A DNA stretch of 54,830 bases from CAYWWY01 sp964580185 (GCA_964580185.1 CAZOJQ010000016.1:1-54830), one strand, 5' to 3'. Shown: positions 8,446-17,281, counted from the first letter of the stretch. Translations and numbers: made by a program. The notes: generated by a model from the letters alone, not told the origin.

Positions 8446-9960
8446 ATGCGCACTTTTTGCACCGAGGGTCCTGTGAATCCCAAAGAGAATTATTACGTGC
8501 CAAGGACGGTTTTGGTTGCTCATGGTCTGAAAAAGGTGGAGCAGTGGAGGTATTTCACGATTTTTGCTCCTCGTCAGAGTGGGAAGACGACGTATTTTCA
8601 GTTTCTGGTCGAGGCGATCCAAAGAGAGAAAACGGATTGGTTACCCATATGGGTGTCTTTTGAGAGCATGGGGAATCTATCGGAAGATGATTTTCTGGAT
8701 CTGTTCTACGAAAGAGTGGAAGACTTCTTTTCTGATCCTCTGCATCGAGAGGAGAGTATTCCGAAAATGGAGTCTTTCTTTCGAAGGGTGAAGAGCCAGA
8801 GGAAGAAAGAGACAGTTCTCATTGTGGATGAGGTGGAAGGTTTAAAAAACCCAACTATTCTCAATCAATGGCTCCATTTGATTCGGAGCATCTATCATTG
8901 GAGAGAAAAAGTGGGATTGCGCAGCGTGATCCTGACCGGAGTGAGCAACATCACAGGAATTCTGCAAGACACCGCCAGCCCTTTCAACATTGCCGATCAG
9001 ATCGATGTCCCCTATTTCACCCAAGAAGAAGTCTTTGACCTTCTGGGACAGCATGAACAAGAGACCGGTCAACATTTTGAGCAGGTTGTTAAAGAAGGCA
9101 TATATGAGCAAACTCTTGGTCAACCCGGTTTGGTCAACGCGCTTGCCAGGGATCTGGTGGAGAAGAAATGTCCAGACGGAGAAAGAATCACCATGCATGC
9201 TCTCTACAAAACCATCGACGACTTCACGCGTGTGTATATCGACAAGAATATCTCGAATATCGTTGCTAAGGCCAAACTTCATCCGGATCTCATGAAGGAG
9301 ATTCTCTTCGGGAAGGATATTCCTTTCACCAATTACGATGAACCCATCCGATTTCTGTCGGTCAATGGTGTGATCGATGATTGCAACGGCATCTGCTGTG
9401 TGCCTGTACCTCTATATAAAAAAGCGCTCTATACCTGTTTTCAGCCAAAGACCAATGGAGAGAAAGAACACTTCAAAAGCCCGATCGAAACCTACAAAAA
9501 GTATATCGATGAAAAGGGGCTTCTGGACGTGATCAAACTCATGAAACGCTACATCGATTATGTGAAAGATCGGGGCAACATTGTTTTCAGCCAAGGCAAA
9601 GCCAGCGAGGGAGTGTACCACTACAATATCGACGCCTTCTTCAGCACCTACGCAGAATTTGCAGGGGCCAAATGCTTTGTGGAAACTCCTGTGGGGGGCG
9701 GTAGGGTGGATCTTCTCCTTCTTCAAACAGGAAAGACAGACATCATCGAGATCAAACGATACGATTCAGACCTGTATGAAAAAAGTCAGGGACAGCTCAA
9801 AACCTACTTGGACCGCAGTGGTTTACCGGAAGGACATCTGGTCATGTTCTCGGAGTACCACGAAATGGAGAGCTATGAGAAGGTGGAGATTGAAGACAAG
9901 ACCCTGCACCTGTGGGTGGTCCCTGTGAAGAGATCGGTTCCTTCCAGCGGAATGGGGTAA
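8446..9960 (+). CDS. AAA-type ATPase fused to a PD-(D/E)XK nuclease domain
   Basis: 504 residues. The N-terminal AAA-like domain has Walker A APRQSGKTT at 41-49 and Walker B TVLIVDEVEGL with Asp128-Glu129. The middle region is helical. The C-terminal domain (about 370-490) has the PD-(D/E)XK layout with Asp422 in GGGRVDLLLL and Glu435-x-Lys437 in IIEIKRY, followed by the QLKTYLD helix. This matches the family of AAA-like/PDDEXK (DUF1703-type) proteins found in multiple copies in many anaerobes. Function is unproven; links to mobile DNA or defence are guesses. AGGAGG precedes the ATG. It is the third protein of the island with a nuclease-like domain. Confidence 0.85.
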   Translation: MRTFCTEGPVNPKENYYVPRTVLVAHGLKKVEQWRYFTIFAPRQSGKTTYFQFLVEAIQREKTDWLPIWVSFESMGNLSEDDFLDLFYERVEDFFSDPLHREESIPKMESFFRRVKSQRKKETVLIVDEVEGLKNPTILNQWLHLIRSIYHWREKVGLRSVILTGVSNITGILQDTASPFNIADQIDVPYFTQEEVFDLLGQHEQETGQHFEQVVKEGIYEQTLGQPGLVNALARDLVEKKCPDGERITMHALYKTIDDFTRVYIDKNISNIVAKAKLHPDLMKEILFGKDIPFTNYDEPIRFLSVNGVIDDCNGICCVPVPLYKKALYTCFQPKTNGEKEHFKSPIETYKKYIDEKGLLDVIKLMKRYIDYVKDRGNIVFSQGKASEGVYHYNIDAFFSTYAEFAGAKCFVETPVGGGRVDLLLLQTGKTDIIEIKRYDSDLYEKSQGQLKTYLDRSGLPEGHLVMFSEYHEMESYEKVEIEDKTLHLWVVPVKRSVPSSGMG

Positions 9961-10274
9961 GTTGGGTCCATACCGTAGTTTCCCGAGCCAAGTAGATCCC
10001 TATGGGAATCGAAAAACCGTTTTTGAAGGCGGAAAATCACTTGATAACCGAGTGAGCCGGAGATCGGTCTTCCCTCTATAAGACCCAATCGATTTGGGAT
10101 TTTCAATACCCTTTTTTCTTGAGTCGGAAGTTATCTCATTGTTCTCGGATCACCGCAAATCTAGTCTGGGCCATTTATTGGGGGATATGGTATACTAGAG
10201 AAAGAAAAGAAGATTGCCCACGCTTATTAGGTTAACACGCTTATGAGTAAAAATGGCCTTTATGAGGAGTTGGA
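9961..10274. other. Intergenic region with one promoter motif
   Basis: No coding frame with support. A short inverted match CCCAATCGATTTGGG near 10082 is too weak to call a terminator. The only clear signal is the extended -10 at 10188-10196. Confidence 0.4.
10188..10196 (+). promoter_or_regulatory. Extended -10 promoter before the FkbM-like gene
   Basis: TGG then TATACT, about 80 bases upstream of the start codon; no good -35 box. Confidence 0.5.
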
Positions 10275-11132
10275 ATGGCGCAAAGATTGACCCATTTCGT
10301 GCGAAAAGCGCTTCAGAGATTTGGTTTGGAGATATGGCGCGCTCCCCCGAAACGCGGAATCAAAGTCTACTCCCATTTGGATGAACAGACGATCATCCGT
10401 GAGTACCTAAAAGCCCTTGGATCGGGCAAAGCGGGGTGTTGTGTGGATATCGCCGCGCATGACGGGATGTTTATGTCGAACACCTATTCTCTTTATGCGG
10501 ATGGTTGGAAGGGGCTTGCCGTAGAATTCGACGCGAAGCGCTTTTCCTATCTTGCTCGGAATTATTGGGAGTTACCGCATGTCGGTTTGGCAAAGTGCAA
10601 GGTAACACCACAAAACATTCTACCGCTTCTCCACGCATATGAAATCCCTCAGCAATTCGACTTTCTTAGCCTCGATATCGATGGGTACGATTTTTACATA
10701 TTAGAGCAGTTGTTCTCCCAGTTCCGTCCAAAGCTGGTATGCGCTGAGATCAATGAGAACATCCCGCCGCCCATCAAGTTCTCGGTGAGATTTGATCCTT
10801 CTTTTGCTTGGGCTGAAGACCTTACGGATCACTTTCATGGCCAAAGCATTTCTCAACTGTATCTTCTCGCAACGAAATGCCGATACGCTTTGGTGGAACT
10901 GCACTATAATAATGCTTTCCTAGTTCCATCTGAATACAGCTGGAAACGGCCTTTGTCTCCAGAAGAAGCGTATCAAATGGGTTATAAAGAGAAATCGGAT
11001 CGGAAAGAAAAATTCCCCTGGAATGCTGATATAGAAGAGGGGCTTCATATGCCACCCCTTGAAGCATTGGATTTTATCCACAAGCGTTTTGAAAAGTATC
11101 AAGGGAAATATGACGCCTCCATTGAGCGGTAG
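10275..11132 (+). CDS. FkbM-like SAM-dependent methyltransferase
   Basis: 285 residues, soluble. The Rossmann-like methyltransferase core starts with the SAM motif VDIAAHDGMFMSNT near residues 57-70, with an acidic ribose-binding residue in AVEFD, and motif FLSLDIDGYDFYILEQL later. This is the arrangement of the FkbM group, which methylates hydroxyls of sugars or small molecules. GAGGAG precedes the ATG. It stands alone between the accessory island and the glycerol-1-phosphate dehydrogenase gene. It belongs by type with the two FkbM genes of the polysaccharide operon at 17414-19286, so glycan decoration is the likely role. The substrate is unknown. Confidence 0.7.
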   Translation: MAQRLTHFVRKALQRFGLEIWRAPPKRGIKVYSHLDEQTIIREYLKALGSGKAGCCVDIAAHDGMFMSNTYSLYADGWKGLAVEFDAKRFSYLARNYWELPHVGLAKCKVTPQNILPLLHAYEIPQQFDFLSLDIDGYDFYILEQLFSQFRPKLVCAEINENIPPPIKFSVRFDPSFAWAEDLTDHFHGQSISQLYLLATKCRYALVELHYNNAFLVPSEYSWKRPLSPEEAYQMGYKEKSDRKEKFPWNADIEEGLHMPPLEALDFIHKRFEKYQGKYDASIER

Positions 11133-11200
11133 TTCTCAGTTTGGATTGACATTGGCAACCCCTTTGTTCTAGAGTTGTTTGTGAGAAAGAGAGGCGCTCC

Positions 11201-12271
11201 ATGATGATGATCGACCATTCGACCCGTTCGGTCGAGATTCCCAAATACATTATTGTACGGCCCGATGCCATGGAACGATTTACCCAGTTTTTCACAAGCA
11301 TGGATTTTTCCCGGGCGTGCGTTATCACCCAACAACCCATTTTATCGATTGTGCCGGAAGTATCCGCCACAATCCCCCCCGATTCGGATCGGCATGCCTT
11401 TCTCTTCGCTTCCGAGCGGCCAGAACTCAATCAGCTGATCACCATGGTCAAAGAGGTGCATACCCTCAAACCGGAAGTGTTGATCGGCGTTGGTGGTGGA
11501 TCGGTTCTGGATTCGGTGAAGTTTATCAGCCACATCGTCAACATCCCGATGGTCCTGATTCCCACTCTGGCTTCGAATGACGGGATCTGCTCCCCGGTTG
11601 TCTCCATCAAATTGGAAAAAGGCCGGAGCGATAGTCTCCGCGCTCGGATGCCTTTTGCGCTCTTTGCGGATACTCAGCTGCTTTCCAAAGCGCCCCAAAA
11701 GTATCTTTTCTCAGGGTTGGGGGATGTGATCTCCAATGTAACAGCTCTCTTGGATTGGGAGCTTTCCAGCCAGAAAACGGGCGAGAAGATCGACTACTTT
11801 GCTCGAATCCTTTCGGAGATGAGTTACAAGAGTATTTTAAACTTTAGCGAACCGAGCATGCAGAATCTGAATTTCATCGAGACCCTCACCGATAGCCTGA
11901 TCACCAGTGGCATATCCATGGAGTACGCAGGCAGCTCTCGTTCTGCGAGCGGCAGCGAACATATGCTCTCTCACGCCGCGGATATCGTCTTTAAGAGCGC
12001 CCATCTTCATGGTCATCAGGTCGGGTTTTATACATGCGTGATTCTCAAGGCGTACCAAAGCCCTTTGTACCAAAGGGTGATGGACTTTTTTCAAACAGTG
12101 GGGTTCTTTCCTCATATTCCCGATCCCCTCCTCCGTTCCGATCCGTTTCGCGCCATCATGGGCATGGCGCGGGTAATCCGAAAACGCTACGGGATCATGA
12201 GCCAGTTGTCCGACCAAGAGCTCAAGGATGCCTTTGAGCGGACCGTTTCCGATATTCGCCAGCGATTGTGA
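11201..12271 (+). CDS. egsA: sn-Glycerol-1-phosphate dehydrogenase (EgsA/AraM type)
   Basis: 356 residues, iron-containing alcohol dehydrogenase/glycerol dehydrogenase superfamily. The NAD-binding turn GVGGGSVLDSVKF is near 97-109, and the substrate segment PTLASNDGICSPV follows. The expected metal ligands are Asp175 in GLGDVISN, His254 in SGSEHMLSH, and a His of HLHGH near 270. It would reduce dihydroxyacetone phosphate to sn-glycerol-1-phosphate, the stereoisomer used in archaeal lipids and, in some bacteria, in other phospholipids or glycolipids. Three in-frame ATGs start the gene; I take the first. TTGACA at 11146-11151 may be part of its promoter. I see no prenylglyceryl-phosphate synthase nearby, so the product's use is open. 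Confidence 0.8.
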   Translation: MMMIDHSTRSVEIPKYIIVRPDAMERFTQFFTSMDFSRACVITQQPILSIVPEVSATIPPDSDRHAFLFASERPELNQLITMVKEVHTLKPEVLIGVGGGSVLDSVKFISHIVNIPMVLIPTLASNDGICSPVVSIKLEKGRSDSLRARMPFALFADTQLLSKAPQKYLFSGLGDVISNVTALLDWELSSQKTGEKIDYFARILSEMSYKSILNFSEPSMQNLNFIETLTDSLITSGISMEYAGSSRSASGSEHMLSHAADIVFKSAHLHGHQVGFYTCVILKAYQSPLYQRVMDFFQTVGFFPHIPDPLLRSDPFRAIMGMARVIRKRYGIMSQLSDQELKDAFERTVSDIRQRL

Positions 12272-12325
12272 ACCCTTCCAAAAAGCCTACGCGCAACCCA
12301 TCCTGTCATTCATTTCAATCAGTTG

Positions 12326-12334
12326 TGATATAAT
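12326..12334 (+). promoter_or_regulatory. Extended -10 promoter of dnaX
   Basis: TGA then a perfect TATAAT at 12329-12334. Transcription would start only about ten bases before the dnaX ATG, giving a very short leader. Confidence 0.55.
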
Positions 12335-12349
12335 ACTTCGGGTGATTGT

Positions 12350-13771
12350 ATGGAACAAACCTTGTATCGAAAGCACCGGCCGCGGACTTTTGGGAGTATT
12401 GTGAGCCAGGATCATGTGAAACAGCTGTTCAAGCACGCGATTATGCAGGACGAAATCGCTCATTCCTATATCTTTGCCGGCCCGCGCGGGACAGGCAAAA
12501 CAACAGTTGCGCGCATTCTTGCCAAACGGCTGAATTGCTTGAATCCTCAGAACGAAGAACCCTGCAATGCGTGCGAGCAATGTATTGCCATCGATAAGGG
12601 TTCGCATATGGATGTCATCGAAATGGATGCGGCATCCAATCGTGGCATCGACGATTTCCGCGCAATCCGCGACAATGTGTCCTATTTACCAGTACAAGGC
12701 GCGTATAAAGTGTACATCATCGATGAAGTCCATATGCTGACATCCGAAGCGTTCAACGCCATCTTAAAGACCTTGGAAGAACCACCACCCAATTGTCTCT
12801 TTATCCTGGCCACAACAAACCCGGAAAAAATCCCCTCCACGATCATTTCCCGGTGCCAGGTAATTCCCTACCGAAACATCGGAAATCCCGAGATTCAACG
12901 ATTGCTTTTGGATATTGCCCAGACCGAGGAGATTCCGATTGAAGAAGAGGCGGCTCTTTTGATCGCTCGCAATGCCAAAGGGGGGGTTCGAGACGCGCTG
13001 GTGATGTTGGAACAGCTGTCCCGGTTCCGCGGTTCGGAGACGATCCGTCCGGAAGACCTTTTGACAATGTTGGGCGGAGTCCCCCCCGATTGGATCGAGT
13101 CTTTGATCCAGGCTATCATGGATGGCAATCCCAATGCGATTGTACTGAGCGGCGACGAAGTTCAGCAAAAAGGGTTGAATTTTGAGGTTGTGATTCAACA
13201 GATGATGGATTATCTGTTGGAATACGCACAAACACACGCCAATCTCAATCCGGTGATTCCCATTGCGAAGTCTTTAATGGACCTCATGAAGACCATCCGG
13301 TTTGCGGACAACAAACGCACCCTCTTCACCATCGAACTGCTGCACCTATCTCAGTCGCTGCAAGGCGTTGAACAAGAGCAAACACCCAAGACTGAACAAT
13401 CGAAACCCAAGGATGCCCCGAAAGAAGCGCGGGAAGATAAGTGGCTGCAATCGTTGAAACGGGAACATATTGATCTCTATATCGCCCTTTTGAACGGTCA
13501 GTACGACTTATCGGATCATGCGTTTTCTCTCAAGTTTCAGAATCATCAGCAATTGTCCTACGATGTCGTCATCCGAAATGAAGCGCGATTGCAAGCGTTT
13601 TTTCAGAAGCATTTGGGGCAGTCATATCCAACCCGGATTCAGATTGGACCAGAGCAAACGGACGAGGAACTCGATCCCGATCAACTGGATCCCACAGCAA
13701 AAAAAACCTTGGAACGGATTCAAACCCTATTTCCGGATGAGAAAATCCGGATTCGAAAAATCTCGTCGTGA
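12350..13771 (+). CDS. dnaX: DNA polymerase III subunit gamma/tau
   Basis: Clamp-loader ATPase of the replisome, 473 residues. Walker A GPRGTGKTT starts at residue 44. The four-Cys zinc module is Cys63, Cys72, Cys75, Cys78. Walker B is YIIDEVHML, and the SRC sensor motif follows in TIISRCQVI. The domain III collar follows; the C-terminal tail (about 350-473) is short and charged, as in a compact tau. Ribosome binding is weak (GGGTGA just before ATG). An A8 run at 13699-13706 near the 3' end could slip, but only a few codons before the stop, so it is not the usual gamma-making site. The next gene is ybaB, the classic dnaX-ybaB pairing; recR is not here. Confidence 0.95.
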   Translation: MEQTLYRKHRPRTFGSIVSQDHVKQLFKHAIMQDEIAHSYIFAGPRGTGKTTVARILAKRLNCLNPQNEEPCNACEQCIAIDKGSHMDVIEMDAASNRGIDDFRAIRDNVSYLPVQGAYKVYIIDEVHMLTSEAFNAILKTLEEPPPNCLFILATTNPEKIPSTIISRCQVIPYRNIGNPEIQRLLLDIAQTEEIPIEEEAALLIARNAKGGVRDALVMLEQLSRFRGSETIRPEDLLTMLGGVPPDWIESLIQAIMDGNPNAIVLSGDEVQQKGLNFEVVIQQMMDYLLEYAQTHANLNPVIPIAKSLMDLMKTIRFADNKRTLFTIELLHLSQSLQGVEQEQTPKTEQSKPKDAPKEAREDKWLQSLKREHIDLYIALLNGQYDLSDHAFSLKFQNHQQLSYDVVIRNEARLQAFFQKHLGQSYPTRIQIGPEQTDEELDPDQLDPTAKKTLERIQTLFPDEKIRIRKISS

Positions 13772-13809
13772 TCTACCCACACGATTGATACGAGAAAGGA
13801 GCGATCCTC

Positions 13810-14166
13810 TTGGCAAAAAAAATGAGAAGTTTTGGCGGGAAGAGCTACCGCAACCCCTCTTCGAAAGGCCAAAATATGCACGACTTACTCAAGCAGGCAA
13901 ATGAGGCGCAATCTCAAATGCAAGCGCTGGAGGAAGAGTTCGACCAACGCGTATTCGATTTTTCTTCGGGAGGGGGAGCGGTCAAAATCGTTATGAAAGG
14001 AAATCTCCGCGTTGAAGACCTCACTTTGGATCCGGAGCTGGCTGATGATCCCGAAATGATGAAAGACCTAATCGTAGCCGCCTTCAATCAAGGCGTCGAA
14101 GAGATCCAGCGAGCTCGAAACGAAGCCATGGAACAGATCACCGGCGGTTTGAACATGCCCTTTTAA
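13810..14166 (+). CDS. ybaB: YbaB/EbfC family nucleoid-associated protein
   Basis: 118 residues. It is a small DNA-binding dimer protein that usually sits next to dnaX. The helical start LLKQANEAQSQMQALEEEF and the conserved core 'GGAVKIVMKGNLRVEDLTLDPEL' are diagnostic. The start is TTG, chosen because AAGGAG lies at a proper distance upstream and the first in-frame ATG comes four codons later. An N-terminal basic stretch of about 20 residues (MAKKMRSFGGKSYRN) is longer than in typical YbaB and may add DNA contacts. Co-transcribed with dnaX, 38 bases apart. Confidence 0.9.
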   Translation: MAKKMRSFGGKSYRNPSSKGQNMHDLLKQANEAQSQMQALEEEFDQRVFDFSSGGGAVKIVMKGNLRVEDLTLDPELADDPEMMKDLIVAAFNQGVEEIQRARNEAMEQITGGLNMPF

Positions 14167-14177
14167 CCAAGCAAACC

Positions 14178-14186
14178 TGCAATAAT
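14178..14186 (+). promoter_or_regulatory. Probable promoter of gap
   Basis: TGC then AATAAT, one base from the extended -10 consensus, 38 bases before the gap start. No clear -35. Confidence 0.35.
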
Positions 14187-14223
14187 AGGACCAATCATAC
14201 AAACAATCCTACGGAGGTGTAGT

Positions 14224-15228
14224 ATGGCAACAAAATTGGCAATTAATGGTTTTGGAAGAATTGGACGGCTTGTCTTTCGGGAAATGGTGAAACGGGGTGG
14301 CTATGATGTTGTTCTGATTAATGATTTGACAGACGCAAAGACATTGGCCTACCTTTTAAAGTACGATTCCGTGCATGGGCGCTTTTCCGGTACCGTTGAA
14401 TCCACTGACGATTCGATCATTGTCAACGGCAAGAAAATCCGGATCACCGCGGAAAAGGATCCCTCAAAACTCCCTTTGAAGGAATTGGGCGCAGAGATCG
14501 TTGTTGAGTCCACCGGAGTCTTCACTGGAAAAGAAAAATGTCAAGCCCATCTCGACGCGGGCGCAAAAAAGGTCCTGATCACAGCACCGGCTAAAGGCGA
14601 AGTGGATGCAACCATCGTTTTGGGCGTGAATGAAGATGTTCTGACTCGCGAGATGTCCGTGATCTCGAACGCTTCATGCACCACCAATTCTATCGCACCG
14701 GTTGTCAAGGCCATTCATGAGGCATTGGGCCTGGAAAACGGACTTTTGACCACTGTCCATGCCTATACAAACGACCAAAGAATCCTGGATCTGCCCCATA
14801 AAGACTTGCGCAGAGCGCGAGCCGCAGCCGTCAACATCATTCCCACCACAACAGGCGCCGCAAAAGCCATTGGTATTGTTATTCCCGAACTCAAAGGCAA
14901 GCTGGACGGATATGCCCTTCGGGTTCCCGTCAGCGATGGAAGCGCTTCGGACCTTACCTTTGTCAGCCGCAAACCAACGAGTGTCGAGGAAGTCAACGCT
15001 TTGGTCAAGAAAGCGTGCGAGAATGAGTTGAAAGGCATCATCGCCTATAACGACGAACCCATTGTCAGCACAGACATCATCGGCACAACCGTATCGGGCG
15101 TCTTCGATTCCACGGTTACCAAAGTGATTGGCGGAACGACTGTCAAGATCTGCTGCTGGTATGACAACGAATACGGATACAGCTGCCGGGTGGTCGATCT
15201 GGTCGATATTCTGGAAAAGATGCTTTGA
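14224..15228 (+). CDS. gap: Glyceraldehyde-3-phosphate dehydrogenase
   Basis: Glycolytic NAD enzyme converting glyceraldehyde-3-phosphate and phosphate to 1,3-bisphosphoglycerate; 334 residues. The N-terminal motif NGFGRIGRLVFR binds NAD. The catalytic cysteine is Cys152 in SNASCTTNSIAPV. The sulphate/phosphate-site segments HAYTNDQRILDLPHKDLRRAR and the closing WYDNEYGYSCRVVDL are all present. A strong CGGAGGTG site precedes the ATG. It is followed after only seven bases by the pgk-tpi fusion, so three consecutive glycolytic activities come from one message. Confidence 0.97.
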   Translation: MATKLAINGFGRIGRLVFREMVKRGGYDVVLINDLTDAKTLAYLLKYDSVHGRFSGTVESTDDSIIVNGKKIRITAEKDPSKLPLKELGAEIVVESTGVFTGKEKCQAHLDAGAKKVLITAPAKGEVDATIVLGVNEDVLTREMSVISNASCTTNSIAPVVKAIHEALGLENGLLTTVHAYTNDQRILDLPHKDLRRARAAAVNIIPTTTGAAKAIGIVIPELKGKLDGYALRVPVSDGSASDLTFVSRKPTSVEEVNALVKKACENELKGIIAYNDEPIVSTDIIGTTVSGVFDSTVTKVIGGTTVKICCWYDNEYGYSCRVVDLVDILEKML

Positions 15229-15235
15229 TTGGTTG

Positions 15236-17203
15236 ATGGATGCTATGGATAAGAAGATAATTACTGATCTGGATCTCAAGGGAAAACGGGTCTTGATCCG
15301 CGTAGATTTCAACGTCCCGATGGACAAAGCGACGGGGGAGATCACCGATGACAACCGGATCCGCGCTGCTTTACCGACCATCGAACACGCGATTCGGTTC
15401 GGTGCCAGGGTGATCCTGATGTCCCATCTGGGTAGGCCAAAGGGCAAAGTGGATCCCAAATACTCCCTGGAAAAAGTCGCAGTTCGTTTGGAAGAGTTGC
15501 TGGGGAAACCCGTAGCTTTTTGTCCAGAGTTTGTGGGAGAAAAGGCCTCGAAAATGGCACACGGACTTGGGGACGGAGAGGTGCTCCTCCTTGAGAATAC
15601 CCGATTCGAACCGGGAGAAGAAAAGAACGATCCGGATCTGGCCCAAAGGATCGCTTCGATGGGTGAACTTCATGTGAATGACGCCTTTGGCACGGCTCAC
15701 CGCGCGCACGCTTCAAATGTGGGTGTGGCGCAACATTTGGTGTCTGCCGCTGGGTTTCTGATGGAGAAGGAGATTGCCTTTTTGGGTAAAGTGGTTGAGA
15801 ACCCAGAAAAGCCATATGTGGCCATTTTAGGTGGCGCAAAGGTCTCTGACAAGATCGGAGTGATCGAAAACCTGCTTAAGAAAGCAGACAAGCTTCTGAT
15901 CGGCGGAGCGATGATGTTCACGTTCTGGAAGGCTCTGGGCTATAAAACCGGCAACTCCCTCGTGGAACCCGATAAAGTGGACCTGGCCAGACAATTGATC
16001 GACCAAGCGAAAGAGGCTGGTGTGGAGCTGTTGATTCCAACGGACGCATTGGCAGCGGAAAAGATGGAAGCCGGAAGTCAGACCAAGGTCTGCGCCACGC
16101 GCGAAGGAATCCCTGAGGGAATGATGGGGCTAGATATCGGCCCCGATACTATCCACCGGTTCAAAAACGCGATGCAAGGATCCAAAACGGTTGTGTGGAA
16201 CGGTCCCATGGGGGTCTTTGAGATCGATGATTTCGCGCAAGGCACCCGCGAAATCGCCAAAACGCTGGCATCCTTATCTCAGGCGCTAACCGTAATCGGA
16301 GGAGGAGATAGCGCAGCTGCGATCGAGCAATTTGGCTATGCCGATCGGGTTACCCATGTTTCCACAGGGGGAGGCGCTTCGCTTGAGATGCTGGAAGGTA
16401 AAGAAATGCCCGGAGTCGCAAGCATCGCCTCGAAAAAAAAACGAAAAATCCGGATCGCGGGTAATTGGAAGATGAACAAAACCCCCAGCGAGGGGGCTGC
16501 GTTTACGCGCGCGCTAATCAACGGCTGTCCAGCTCTGACCGATCGGGTGGAAGCCATTTTGTGTCCTCCTTCTGTATGCCTTCCCGGAGTTGTTGACGCT
16601 TGTCGGGGTTCGGAAATGAGTGTTGGAGCGCAGAACATGCATCCGGAAGTCAAAGGGGCTTTTACCGGAGAGATCTCTGCGCCGATGCTCAAAGATATAG
16701 GAGTGACCCATGTCATTTTGGGACATTCCGAACGCCGGGCGATTTTTGGCGAAATCGACGGATTCATTCGCGAGAAAGTGAAATCCGCCTTGGATCATGG
16801 TCTGATTCCCATTTTCTGTGTGGGCGAAGTCCTTCTTGAACGGGAAGAAGGAAAGACCTTTGAGGTGCTCAGAGACCAGATTTGTTTGGGATTGAAGGGT
16901 CTTTCCGATGAGCAAGCGGCATCATTGGTCGTCGCATACGAACCGGTTTGGGCCATTGGCACGGGCAAAGTGGCAACTGCCGATCAAGCGCAAGAAGCGA
17001 TTGCCTACATTCGCTCCGTTCTAGCAGAACTTTTTGATCAAGCTACTGCTTCTCAGATATCCATTCTGTACGGGGGAAGCATCACACCCGAGAATTTCTG
17101 TCCGATTCTGTCCCAACCGGATGTAGATGGAGGCCTTGTCGGGGGAGCCAGCTTGAAAGAGTCCTTCCTCGAGCTCATTCAAATTGCGATAGAATTAACC
17201 TAA
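15236..17203 (+). CDS. pgk-tpi: Bifunctional phosphoglycerate kinase / triosephosphate isomerase fusion
   Basis: 655 residues. Residues 1 to about 400 are a full phosphoglycerate kinase: RVDFNVPMD, SHLGRPKG, the hinge AILGGAKVSDKIG, and ATP-site GGGDSAAAIEQFG. Residues about 405-655 are a full triosephosphate isomerase: Lys412 in AGNWKMNK, His497 in GHSERR, Glu569 in YEPVWAIGTG, and the phosphate loop YGGSI/GLVGGASL. This order and length match the Thermotoga enzyme, which exists both as free kinase and as fusion. The linker lies on a run of nine A residues (16433-16441). A -1 slip there ends translation at 16464 after seven foreign residues and would give kinase alone. I start at the first of two nearby ATGs. 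A terminator follows. Confidence 0.95.
   Translation: MDAMDKKIITDLDLKGKRVLIRVDFNVPMDKATGEITDDNRIRAALPTIEHAIRFGARVILMSHLGRPKGKVDPKYSLEKVAVRLEELLGKPVAFCPEFVGEKASKMAHGLGDGEVLLLENTRFEPGEEKNDPDLAQRIASMGELHVNDAFGTAHRAHASNVGVAQHLVSAAGFLMEKEIAFLGKVVENPEKPYVAILGGAKVSDKIGVIENLLKKADKLLIGGAMMFTFWKALGYKTGNSLVEPDKVDLARQLIDQAKEAGVELLIPTDALAAEKMEAGSQTKVCATREGIPEGMMGLDIGPDTIHRFKNAMQGSKTVVWNGPMGVFEIDDFAQGTREIAKTLASLSQALTVIGGGDSAAAIEQFGYADRVTHVSTGGGASLEMLEGKEMPGVASIASKKKRKIRIAGNWKMNKTPSEGAAFTRALINGCPALTDRVEAILCPPSVCLPGVVDACRGSEMSVGAQNMHPEVKGAFTGEISAPMLKDIGVTHVILGHSERRAIFGEIDGFIREKVKSALDHGLIPIFCVGEVLLEREEGKTFEVLRDQICLGLKGLSDEQAASLVVAYEPVWAIGTGKVATADQAQEAIAYIRSVLAELFDQATASQISILYGGSITPENFCPILSQPDVDGGLVGGASLKESFLELIQIAIELT
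16433..16441 (+). promoter_or_regulatory. A9 run at the PGK-TIM junction, possible slippage site
   Basis: Nine consecutive A residues, read as AAA AAA AAA in the fusion frame, fall exactly between the two enzyme domains. In the -1 frame the next codons encode TKNPDRG and then TAA at 16462-16464. In the +1 frame a stop appears at 16473-16475. Confidence 0.5.
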
Positions 17204-17228
17204 CAAATCGATCGATCCCTTTTTCACT

Positions 17229-17261
17229 AAGCCGGAGCGTCATAACGCCCCGGCTTTTTTT
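17229..17261 (+). terminator. Rho-independent terminator of the gap-pgk-tpi operon
   Basis: Stem AGCCGG-GCG paired with CGC-CCGGCT (one bulge on each side) around a short loop, followed by seven T residues. Confidence 0.8.
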
Positions 17262-17272
17262 GTTTGTCAATG

Positions 17273-17281
17273 TGATATAAT
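17273..17281 (+). promoter_or_regulatory. Extended -10 promoter of the polysaccharide operon
   Basis: TGA then perfect TATAAT at 17276-17281, directly after the glycolytic terminator. The leader to the first gene is about 125 bases and contains GGGGGGAGGAGG at 17289-17300, but no gene start of note follows that. Confidence 0.5.

Noticed and set aside
9873..10106. Minus-strand frame after the AAA/nuclease gene
   Set aside because: No ribosome site, no recognised similarity, and it overlaps the coding 3' end of the plus-strand gene.
13699..13706. A8 run in dnaX as a tau/gamma frameshift site
   Set aside because: It lies about 22 codons before the stop; slippage would not produce a gamma-like product ending after the collar domain.
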